Below, piece after piece: positions 10,601 to 20,317 of a stretch of 64,000 nt of DNA; position 1 is the stretch's first letter; each line of letters opens with the position of its first letter. The translations under genes were made by a program, and so were the position numbers. This stretch comes from Mesorhabditis belari (lineage: Eukaryota > Nematoda > Chromadorea > Rhabditida > Rhabditidae), in NCBI GenBank assembly GCA_958450365.1, contig CAUEEP010000927.1, positions 1,479,001-1,543,000 on the forward strand, in the 5' to 3' direction. The notes under the pieces were generated by a model, which worked only from the letters and a program-made list of their open reading frames with translations, was not told the DNA's origin and did no database searches.

Positions 10601-11380
10601 TTATATATGTCGTAGCCGTTTACGAAATTCAGTTGCTAACGAATCATTCGTTAACGGCTAGCCGACTTAAAGAAGGAGCGCCAAAAAAGGAGTTGTTGTG
10701 AAGCCGACCATAACGAAGCAGCAAAACGAACGCTGCCAAGTCGACTTAATTGATCTTCAATTGGTTCTGCATGCATTTTAGTTGATATTTTGTTTGTTAT
10801 AAACGTTAATATGTTATGCTATAATTATTTTATAAACGTTAACATGTTAAATGTTATAAATTTTATTTCACTTGTTGTGATTAGTTTGTTGATTTGCGTT
10901 TTGCATCAATAGTATGAAATCAAAAACTCATTTGAAACCAGGCATGTTCGCAGAAGCTGATTACAAATTGTACACGCTTAGCGAAAAAATTCATTCGTAA
11001 TCGGCTAGCCGTTAGCGGCTGATTCGTTAACGGCTGCTTCGTTAGCGGCTGCTTCGTTGGCGGCTGCTTCGTTAACGGCTGCTTCGTTAGCGGCTGCTTC
11101 GTTAGTGGCTGCTTCGTTAGTGGCTGCTTCGTTAGTGGCTGATTCATTAACAGCTGCTTTGTTAACAGCTGCTTTGTTAGCGGCTGCTTTGTTAGCGGCT
11201 GCTTTGTTAGCGGCTGCTTTGTTAGCGGCTGCTTTGTTAGCGGCTGCTTTGTTAGCGGCTGCTTTGTTAGCGGCTGCTTTGTTAGCGGCTGATTCATTAA
11301 CGGCTGCTTCGTTAGCGGCTGATTCATTAACGGCTGATTCATTAACGGCTGAATTTTGTAAATGGCTACGACATATATAA
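10601..11380. mobile_element. Inverted-repeat element filled with a minisatellite
   Basis: The ends are inverted copies: ttatatatgtcgtagccgtt at 10601 and its reverse complement ending at 11380. A palindromic cggctagccg occurs at both inner shoulders. The interior right half is a 15-bp tandem (gttagcggctgcttc and variants, about 11010-11352, roughly 23 copies) that is a multiplication of the terminal sequence itself. No transposase is encoded. Confidence 0.7.
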
Positions 11381-13807
11381 TAAATTTATCAAAAATAGTT
11401 AACTTATCAAAACAATAACCTATTCTAGTTATAGAATTGATCAAAAAGTTTAAAAATTCAAAAGAAATGGGTTCTGGGAAAGAAAAAGCGATGAAATGAC
11501 TCCCTAAAGGCCATCTCACACAAATTTGAAATTCAAGAAATTCTGTTTTTCTCTTTCAATTCCCAATCAACTTTTCATTCTAATTTTCTATGTAAAACTT
11601 TAAAAAAACAAATGATTTTAAAGATTAAAATAGCTTTCAACAATCTTTTATAATAAAATAATGATTAAAACAAAAAAAAAGTAAAATAAAAACAAACTCT
11701 CAAAGTTAAACTGGATTTTAAATCCAAATTTTACAATAATTAGAGAAAAATGACTTTCTAATATTCAATTTTTGAACCAAGCAAACTACCAAACAACGGC
11801 AATTCAATTCTAAACATTTTTTTGACCAATTTCAGCCAATAAAATCGATCTGAAATCGCAAAAAACCGATTTTTCCGAGCATTTTTCATTCATAAACCCA
11901 ACAATTCATATAAATATCGTTTAAAATCATTTTCTTTTTTTAAAATTGATTTACAAACATTTTAGTTGACTTTTAATAAGAAGATTTACTTGATTTATTG
12001 ACTAAAATCTTTTCAATCTTTTCAAACCTGCCTTCCATCGCCGAATCTCTTCTCGAAACTTTGCAATCTCGAGTAGCGACTCTCGGAATCCATAAATTGA
12101 TCTCGAAAACTTTTTCCAGCACTTGTTGATGAGAGAAATGAAATGTGGAGTGAGAAAATTAGTTCTTTCTCTTTCTCCTCTTTCTTTTATCATTTTTCTC
12201 CTCTATTCAAAACCAAAATTCTCATTAATCAAGCTGTCAATAACCAGAATTCGCTTGTCTTGAAATTGAGCTCAAATTTGAGAATCTATTCTCTTAAATA
12301 CTAGACTTGTTTTTGAGAAGTTTGCCTTACAAAGTAATTACAATAGTTTAGCGTCAATGTATCGGACAATGATTTCCAAGATTAATATCTTATTCTAAGC
12401 TCTCAGCCTTTCTTTCAATTCTTTTTCTAGGTAAAAATCTTGTGCAAACATTATGCAAATGTTAAAATAGATTTATTAGATCTCAGGGTTAGCAAAAGAG
12501 CTAAATTTTCAGAATTGAGCTAAGCTAAAGCCAAGGTTTTCTCAAATCGAATCGTTGACATTTTAGCCATTGGCTTAGATTTGGGTTTAGCTTGAAGTCT
12601 TGAACTTAGCTTCTGATTCTTTTTATCAACTTTCTTTAACTTATCTCCTTATTTCTCTAGTTCTTCTTTATTCTTTTCTTTTTTTTTCTTCTTTTCTTCT
12701 TTCTTTTTCTTCTTTTCTCTACCCGGCTTTTTGTTTTCACCATATAATATTCGTGACCTTAATGGGGCTTATGTCTAGGCAATCCCGTGAGTCCGAAGAC
12801 GAGAGAACACTCTTTCTTTAATCGACCTAGTGACCGGATTGAGGTTTGGTAAGGGTTGGTGATGTCCATCTGCTTGAATGATTCATATCCAAAACCTCTA
12901 TATTAAACACCTGCTCTTTTTGAATTTTGTTTTAAAGGATTAGACAAAAAGATTTAAATGAAGCATTGAAAACTTGCAGAAGAAAAAATTCAACTCAATT
13001 TGTAACGCTGAAAACTTTTCAAACACTTTACTTATAAGATTAAGACCAACTCTAGCTACTCCGCATTACTAAACACATCTATTTTCGTCTCAATTTCGTC
13101 CAAATTACACTTCAATCCCATACTGTAACCCTAGCAACAAAATGCTCGAACATCATGATAAATAGTTTGAAGCTTTTCTCTTTAATCTATTCTAATCCAT
13201 CGATTTCTCTATTCGTTCTTTGTTCAAATCCTCAATACTCTGCTGGGTTTGAAGGGAAAGAGAGATTTGAATGTGAGAAGGGGTTGGCAAGGGTCCACGG
13301 GAGGCAGAGGCTATATAGAGCGGGCGCAACTCTTCCCGTCTTCTCCCCCCACCTGCCCCTCTCTCCAATCTCCTATATTCTAATAATCCAGCTTGCATTC
13401 ATATCCATATTTGGCTTCTTTCCCCTTCCAAGACCCCATTTATTCAGGCACAAGCTCTCTCTTCTCTTCTCCGATTTCTTGTCTAACTTTAAATCTTTTC
13501 TTTTTCTTTTCACTTTTTGCTTGTCTAGTTTTGAATCTTTTCTTTCTTTTCACTTTTTTTCTGTTTTTGACAAGATTGGGGAAATTAAGAAGGATTTCCG
13601 AGTTGAATTGTACAGTAAAACTTGAACTTTAAACTCTACTGAACAATAGAGTTTTTTTTAGGGTCTTTAGAAGTTGGTAAGTTGAACTTAAGCTTAAAAC
13701 GATCTAAAGCCAAGTCAAGTTTCAATTGAAAATATCGAAAAATTCTATTGAAAACCTAGCTGTTGCTAAATACAAATCGAATTCTTAACATGTAATTACA
13801 TGATAAT
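11381..13807. other. Long intergenic stretch with one possible exon
   Basis: Mostly AT-rich and CT-rich low-complexity sequence. A minus-strand frame at 12002-12193 (63 codons, FRESLLEIAKFREEIRRW near its end) has amphipathic, protein-like composition and could be an exon, but I found no partner exons. A tatatag motif at about 13312-13318 upstream of CT-rich sequence could be a core promoter. Nothing else supported. Confidence 0.35.
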
Positions 13808-14184
13808 GAGCTTGATAACTAGCTTGCCAATTAGTCTGAGCTTGATAACTAGTCTGAGCTTGATAACTAGTCTGAGCTTGATAACTAGCTTGCCAATTAG
13901 TCTGAGCTTGATAACTAGTCTGAGCTTGATAACTAGTCTGAGCTTGATAACTAGTCTGAGCTTGCCAACTAGTCTGAGCTTGATAACTAGCTTGCCAACT
14001 AGTCTGAGCTTGCCAACTAGTCTGAGCTTGATAACTAGCTTGCCAACTAGTCTGAGCTTGCCAACTAGTCTGAGCTTGATAACTAGCTTGCCAACTAGTC
14101 TGAGCTTGCCAACTAGTCTGAGCTTGATAACTAGCTTGCCAACTAGTCTGAGCTTGCCAACTAGTCTAAGCTTGATAACTAGTC
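13808..14184. repeat. Compound minisatellite, 18- and 30-bp units
   Basis: Alternating gagcttgataactagtct and a longer form with an inserted agcttgccaact block, arranged in a higher-order pattern over about 377 bases. Confidence 0.92.
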
Positions 14185-15300
14185 AATTACCTAGTCAACA
14201 GTCAGTCAATTTTATCTTCAAATCATGCTTTATAGCTTGAACAACTTCTTCCAACTCTGCCAGCCAATTCTTGATCTATCAGCTTACCAAAAGCCTTTCA
14301 AAGATTTCAAATTCTTTTAATCTATTTAGCTCAAATCTCACTGTACTTTCAGCAAAAAAAAACGAAATTCTCAACGATAAACAGTTCGTTTTTGGGGAAA
14401 AATTCAAAAAAGGCAACCAATACGGGAGATTTTTGGATAGATAGAGGGGAAAAGGAGAAGGGGAAATCGACGGCAAATTGATTCGAGGCCGAGAAAACAG
14501 CAAGAGGAATGGCTTCTCTTTCCCATCTCTTCACCCTATTCTCTATTCACTTTGTTATTCCCTCTTTTCTCCACTCATTCCCGTGTTCCTTTTTACTCCA
14601 AATACGCGTATGAATCTCAATTCTTTCTTTAGGTTTTCAATAGAATTTTCCGATATTTAGAACTTGTTTTTAGATCGTTTTAAGCTTAATTTGAAATTAC
14701 AAACTTTTAAAGACCCTAAAAGAAATAGAACTAGAACTATATTGCTTCAAAAACATAAGAAAATCTCTTACCAACTGTATCAGCCAATCTCATTCTCGAT
14801 CTTTATCCATTTCACTGTATCTAACTCTTCAATTCATTCAATTTCTCTGCTCTATCCCTTTCTCCATCTCTTCCATCTCTTCCACACAATATCTAGCCTC
14901 TCTTTACTCTGATCTATCCTCCGATTTCCTTGAATCTCTTCACCTCAACACCTCTTCTTCCCCAATCTCTCCTCTCCGTCTTTCTCATTCCCTCCATCTC
15001 TAAACCCTTTCAAACGCCGTCCTTCTTCTCTCTCCCACCCATTCCCCTCTTCATGAATTTCTCTTCCCTTCTCTTCTTTAACTGACTCCGTTCGACTGAA
15101 ACAAACTCACAAAGTGGCCTTCTCCCCTTGACTGCCTCTTTCCTCTTTGAACAGCATTTCCCCTTCCCCACACGGTTCCACTCGGCTCCCATTCCTTCCA
15201 TTGATTCCCGCTTATCTTTCTTTCACTTTCTCATTTTCAGTACTTTAATTTTTACTAAAGTTTACTTTGAAATAGTAATTGTGAATTTAGCAAATCAATC
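14185..15300. promoter_or_regulatory. CT-rich upstream region of the HMG gene
   Basis: About 1.1 kb before the HMG-box start is dominated on the plus strand by C/T runs (14480-15230), a composition common in nematode promoters and 5' regions. A tgaatttag acceptor ends 10 bases before the ATG, consistent with trans-splicing. No specific factor site is claimed. Confidence 0.4.
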
Positions 15301-17844
15301 ATGGGTCGGCCACGCAAAGATGATGGAGAACCAGCGACGATCAAGAAGGTTAAAAAGGTAAAGGATTAAAGGAAAAGTTTTAAAAGTCAAATATTTATCT
15401 TACTATTAAGATTACTATTAGCTTAAATCAGCTTTTGTTTATTTCAAAAAAAGGATTACAAAGTTGTTGTTTTGTACATTTGTACTATTGATGAAATGGA
15501 TGAAAAAATAAATTTCAAAACAGGGAATTTCAAACAAAACGTTAATACCAGGATCCAAACATGCCAAAACGTGGCCAATCGGCTTTCTTCCATTGGTTGA
15601 ACGAGAATCGAGAGCGTATAAAGAAGGAGAATCCCGGAGTGTCGGTTGGACAAATCGGGAAAATTGCTGGAGTTGACTGGGGGAAAATCACCGACAAATC
15701 GGTGAGGAAATTTGAACAGATTTCAAAGCTTTCAGATTTGAATAGATTTCTAATTTATTTTCAGAAAAGCAAGGGGCAAGGGGAAATATAGAGCAATATT
15801 TCAAGAGAAAATTAATTTCAGAACTCAAATATGCTTCATATCAATACAATAACTTTTATATTAATCGATCTTTCATATCTATTAGGTTGGCAAAAAAGAA
15901 ATGCGCGTTTTCGTTAAAAGTTTATTTTATTATAAAAACAAGATAACAATACATTAATCCAAAAGGTATTCGCCATCTGCATCAATGACTTGTCGCCAAC
16001 GTTCACGCAGAGAATGGATGCCCTTCTTGAAGAACTCGACCGGCTGCGACTCGAAGAAGTTGGACACCCAAATTTGGACCTCGTCGCCGTTCTTGAACTT
16101 TTTCTCGGCCAAGGAGTGGTGCATTGATCGGAACAGATGGTAGTCGGAAGGCGCCAAGTCTGGGCTGTATGGCGGATGAGGCAGGACTTCCCATCCCATT
16201 TCTTCAATTTTCCGCTGGGTGATTTTTGCGACATGCGGCCGAACGTTGTCGTGAAGGAATTTTGTCGACGCCGTATCCACACCTTGACGTCGCAGCGCCT
16301 GGTCCACGCGGTCCAATTGGCCTTGGTAGAGGTTCGCCGTAACTGTTTGACCCGAATCCAGAACATCAAAGTACACCAGGCCTTTACTGTTCCACCAAAC
16401 ACAAAGCATCACCTTTTTTCCGTGGATGTCCGGTTTTGGAGTCGGTTTTGGAGCTTCACCGGGGTCCAACCACTGCCGCTTTCTTGCTGTGTTGTCGTAT
16501 TGGATCCACTTCTCATCCGACGTAACAATGGAGTCGAAAAACCCACTGTTCTTGGCGCGGTGAGTGAGAATTCCGGCAATTGCGATGCGTGTCGCCTTGT
16601 TTGCGTCGGATAGCTTATGCGGTACCCATTTTCCGCATCTATTCGTCTTGCCCATCCCATGCAGATGGTTCTCAATGGTGGCATGAGTGCAGCCGAACTG
16701 TTCTGCCAGGTCGCGAGTGGTTTGGCGTGGATCCGACTCAATGGCTTCCTTCAATGCGTCGTTGTCGATGATTTGAGGTCGACTCCCGTGTTTTTGGTCT
16801 TCCAAGCTTTCGTCGCCGTCTCGGAAGCGCTGGAACCATCGTTTACACTGACTTTCAGATAGAGCATCTTCGTCAAACACTTGAGATAGAGCGCGATGAG
16901 CTTCAGCAGCCGATTTGCCTTGCTTAAATTCATACCACAAGCAGGCCCGCAAGCGAAATTTTTGGTCCGACATTTTCTAAACACTCTTTCTTGTAAACAA
17001 CAAAGTAAACATAGAAAAATTATATATCAAACGATGCGCAAGAACACGCTCTTTCCAATAGAATAAACTATTTTAAAAAATCCTTTACTGTGGATAAAAT
17101 ACAAATCAACAAACACGACGCTCATTTCTTTTTTGCCAACCTAATAATTGATTCATTTTCAGAAAGGCAAGGGTAGACGTTAAGTCGAAGGTTTCCGACT
17201 GAGTAACATTGAGTAACTTTGAATAGATTTCGAAGCTCTAAGTCTATGAACTTTTAAGATTTATGATTAGTAAATCAGTGGGATTTTCTTGAGTTTTTTC
17301 TTTAGTTTTCTCACAACTTTCTTCTCTTTTTGATAGGCTAAAAATGCTAGAAGACTTGTTTTGTAAAATTATTAGAAAATAAGAGTTAGTTGAAGTCGAA
17401 AATATTCTCCTCAAGATGCTATTGACGCTAAAATACTTGAATTTACTTAATTTAAAGCCTTTAGTTTAAAATATCTCATTCTTTGCGATTAAGGATAAGG
17501 ATTTTCATGATTTGTGACTAAAGAAATTATGAAAAACAAAGAAATATAGATGTTATGACTTTGAAACTAACTTTAGAACTAACTTTAGAGCCAACTCCTA
17601 CAGTTATAGCGCTGAAAAGAGAAATAACAATGCTATAAATGAGTTTCAACAATTTCTAAAGCCTAACTGAATCCTAAAACCTTAAGCAACTCTACAATAG
17701 ATCTTGTAAATAATCTTAAACTTATAGAACACTTTGTACTGTTCAAAATTGAGTTTATTTTTTGAATTTAAGAAATGGGAGAAGCTAGCCGCTGAGGATC
17801 GCAAGCGTTACGAGAAGGAAATGGCTGCCTACAAAGCAAAATAG
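15301..17844 (+). CDS. HMG-box chromatin protein, 92 aa, 3 exons
   Basis: Exons 15301-15357, 15552-15701 and 17773-17844 join in phase 0. A short basic N-terminus (MGRPRKDDGE, then KKVKK) precedes one HMG box, residues about 20-90: DPNMPKRGQSAFFHWLNENR, then IKKENPGVSVGQIGKIAG, then WGKITDKS joined to KWEKLAAEDRKRYEKEM. This is the canonical order of a single-box HMGB-type protein that bends DNA in chromatin. Acceptors of exons 2 and 3 are weak (ataccag, aatttaag) but phase and homology support them. Intron 2 is 2.07 kb because an intact mariner sits in it. Two other ttttcag-led segments in that intron could act as alternative last exons (see findings). Confidence 0.88.
15882..17144 (-). mobile_element. 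Complete mariner transposon, 1,263 bp
   Basis: Inverted ends begin TTAGGTTGGCAAAAAAGAAA on each side and are flanked by a TA duplication at 15880-15881 and 17145-17146. The element contains one uninterrupted transposase gene on the minus strand. It is inserted in HMG intron 2, antisense to the host gene. Confidence 0.96.
15954..16973 (-). CDS. Mariner transposase, 339 aa, apparently intact
   Basis: Cut-and-paste DNA transposase acting at TA sites. The N-terminal half carries the helix-turn-helix DNA-binding part (residues about 1-110). WVPHKLSD (116-123) matches the WVPHEL interface motif, and YSPDLAPSDYHLF (269-281) is the mariner signature. Catalytic acids are D153 in SDEKW, D242 in HDNVRPH and D277, spaced as DD34D, so all are present. 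Length is typical of the family (about 345 aa) and no stop or frameshift interrupts it. This makes the copy a candidate for an active element, although activity cannot be judged from sequence. Confidence 0.96.
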   Translation of the reverse strand: MSDQKFRLRACLWYEFKQGKSAAEAHRALSQVFDEDALSESQCKRWFQRFRDGDESLEDQKHGSRPQIIDNDALKEAIESDPRQTTRDLAEQFGCTHATIENHLHGMGKTNRCGKWVPHKLSDANKATRIAIAGILTHRAKNSGFFDSIVTSDEKWIQYDNTARKRQWLDPGEAPKPTPKPDIHGKKVMLCVWWNSKGLVYFDVLDSGQTVTANLYQGQLDRVDQALRRQGVDTASTKFLHDNVRPHVAKITQRKIEEMGWEVLPHPPYSPDLAPSDYHLFRSMHHSLAEKKFKNGDEVQIWVSNFFESQPVEFFKKGIHSLRERWRQVIDADGEYLLD

Positions 17845-18044
17845 TTTTCTTTTTCTAGTTTTCTAAATTTTTCAATCATTTCTTGCTACTTTATGCGGTT
17901 TATCGAGTTTTAGAATTGGGATTTTTCAATTTTTTTAAAATTAAATTCTCGTCTGAAGTTCCAATACCTCGATTTTCTAAAAGTTTTTCTTTTTTTTCCA
18001 CAAGCGTCGCCGAAATTTCTTTCATTTTTTCTTTTTTTGATATT

Positions 18045-18280
18045 AAAACTTTTCAAATGATCTCTTGTGACGTGAAAATTGGATAAAAATTTGTAAAAAT
18101 CAAGAAACAATAGAAAGATTTCTTTGAATTTGCTTAAAAATCAATTGAAATTGATTAAAAAGTGGGGAAATTTTGACCAAAAAAAAACTTTAATTTAAAG
18201 GAAACGATCGATTTTTTTTTAAACAAAAGTATGAAAAGAAATGTGTAAAGACTTCTTTACTAACTTACCGTAAATACTGT
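18045..18280 (+). repeat. Direct repeat, copy 1 (about 236 bp)
   Basis: Nearly identical to 19352-19589 in the same orientation; contains the 3' flank of the HMG gene and runs into the start of a MITE. Confidence 0.93.
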
Positions 18281-18534
18281 AATAGTACCCGACCCCCATA
18301 ATGACGGTGCGGAGTGTTGCGTAGTCTAGCTTTGGACGCGTTTTTCTCGACACTGGTTTATGCTACAATGCGCGTTTATGTATCAAAAAATAGCCCTGAA
18401 TTTCAGCTATTTTTTGATACCAAAGATGCATTTTTTGAAAGTACGGGCGCTTTGAAAAAAACGAAATACTAAAAAACTTTTGCGACTACGCGACTGTACG
18501 AAGGCGGTGAGGTACTCTTACAATATTTACGGTA
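18266..18534. mobile_element. MITE with taccgtaaata ends, about 269 bp
   Basis: Terminal inverted repeats: taccgtaaatactgtaatag at the left, and at the right the reverse complement with two changes. An internal hairpin is formed by tatcaaaaaatagc and gctattttttgata. Non-coding. Confidence 0.75.
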
Positions 18535-18995
18535 ATAGCTGTCAACTACAGGATACAGTATAGTATTTATAGAATATATTATAGTAATTATCTACAGTAT
18601 TATAGCATTAATCTCTCAGGGTGAACACATCTTAAACCTACTGCCTGACATGAATCAAAACGTTTCGATTCATTAAATGAAAACAATCTCATGCTTATCA
18701 CTTAACATCTGAAAGAATAGATCGATTAAAAGGATTATAACGATTATAACGAATAGCCTCAAGCACCAGATCGAAAGGATATTCTGAACATGGGATTCCA
18801 CAGTCTCCCGTAAGGGATACAGCTGATGTTCGTGAAACTGATACTGTTTCACAGTATGGAGGGAGGCAGAATGGTATGTTGCAGAATGGTAGTATAGTAG
18901 AATGGTAGTATAGTATTTATAGTATACAAAGTATTTATAGCCTAAGTTTTCTACTAAATTTGTTTCTTGTTAAGGTTTTTTATCATTTCAAATTA

Positions 18996-19351
18996 TTAGG
19001 TTGGTGAATCGAAAACTGCCGGACTTTGAACTAAAATTTATTGAAAATAAAACCATGAATTCATTCGAAATAATTACCATTATTATTGACGACTTCTGCC
19101 CTCTTTGGTGCAGGACTTTGCTTTTGAATCGAAAAACTTTCAAAGCCAATTTTTGACTGCTTCTTCCGAATCGAAGTGTTCTCCCGCAAGCTCATTACTC
19201 ATGATCCGGAATAAATAGTAATCAGAAGGGGCGAGGTCCGGACTGTATGCGGGATGCGCCAAAAGTTCCCAACCAAGACTGTTTATTTTAGAGCGATTCA
19301 GTTTTGCAACATGAGGGTGCGCGTTGTCGTGGATGATAAAAGGTGGATGAT
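18996..19351 (-). mobile_element. 3' remnant of a second mariner
   Basis: Starts with TTAGGTTGGTGAATCG after a TA. The minus strand reads decayed transposase: HDNAHPHVAKLNRS, YSPDLAPSDYYLF and NELAGEHFDSEEA, so the second and third catalytic acids are still recognisable. It lacks the N-terminal half and the other end and is fused at 19352 to copy 2 of the direct repeat. It differs too much from the intact mariner to be a recent copy of it. Confidence 0.85.
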
Positions 19352-19589
19352 AAAACTTTTCAAATGATCTCTTGTGACGCGAAAATTGGATAAAAATTTG
19401 TAAAAATCAAGAAACAATAGAAAGATTTCTTTGAATTTGCTTAAAAATCAATTGAAATTGATTAAAAAGTGGAGAAATTTTGATCAAAAAAAACTTTAAT
19501 TTAAAGGAAACGATCGATTTTTTTTTTAAAACAAAAGTATAAAAAGAAATGTGTAAAGACTTCTTTACTAACTTAGCGTAAATACTGTA
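19352..19589 (+). repeat. Direct repeat, copy 2
   Basis: Matches 18045-18280 with a handful of substitutions. Confidence 0.93.
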
Positions 19590-20317
19590 TAGCATCACAT
19601 CGAAATTTGAAATTCTGATTCCTTTGTTTGTAACTGAATAAATCTTCAAAATTTCTTTATTATAGTTTTTTTCTTAAGCCCGTGTTGAACAGAGTGACGT
19701 CATGGAAAGAATAGGAGAAAAAAGCCCGTAGAAGAAAAATCATGGAGAAAATGAGCTCATGAAAGAAAAAGTATTCAGCTAACATTAAAAACAAAAGATT
19801 AAAACATTAATATAGAAAATTTAGCTAACAATTGGCTCTGACAATACAAAAAAGCAGTAAAATGAGAAAATAGACTGACTGAAAGACTGAAAAGTGAAAG
19901 AAGAACAGTAAATATTAAGTATCAAAGTGAAATTTAAAACTGAAAAGCACAAAAATCTCGTTAAAGCTTGTACTAAAAGGAAAAAAACTCACAAAAAACG
20001 ATAAAAATTTCGTTGAAAAGACCGTTTTTTAAAAATTTCTGATACAATTCTGTCATCACCACAAATAGCATTAAAAATAACGATTTTATCTAGGCTATTC
20101 AAGGGTTTTACAAGCCTAAATATTGCTTAATTCTAGCCTAAATAAGGTTAAGTTTTGATTTATTTAGAGTTTAGAAAAACAAAGTTGATAGTGAATGTGT
20201 AGGTGACAGGATAGTATCAAATTTCTTTTGCATTAGTAAAAATTTAAGCTTAACAAGGTTCAACTTGTAGTTCCCTTATTCTTAATTTGGTTGGACAAAT
20301 AAACTAGCTACTTTTAC
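19590..20317. other. Intergenic, no gene seen
   Basis: AT-rich sequence between the repeat and the 3' end of the MLT-10-like gene; no feature supported. Confidence 0.5.

Noticed and set aside
11057..11380. Open frames of Ala/Ser/Leu (plus) or QPLTK repeats (minus), up to 199 codons
   Set aside because: They are translations of the 15-bp minisatellite; unit length divisible by three keeps frames open by chance.
13155..13625. 156-codon frame
   Set aside because: Low-complexity Ser/Phe/Leu from CT-rich DNA; not protein-like.
13800..14240. 146-codon frame of SLITSL repeats
   Set aside because: Translation of the 18/30-bp minisatellite with no start context or exon partners.
16137..16613. 158-codon plus-strand frame and other long frames over the mariner
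   Set aside because: Shadow frames of the mariner transposase, which is clearly on the minus strand.
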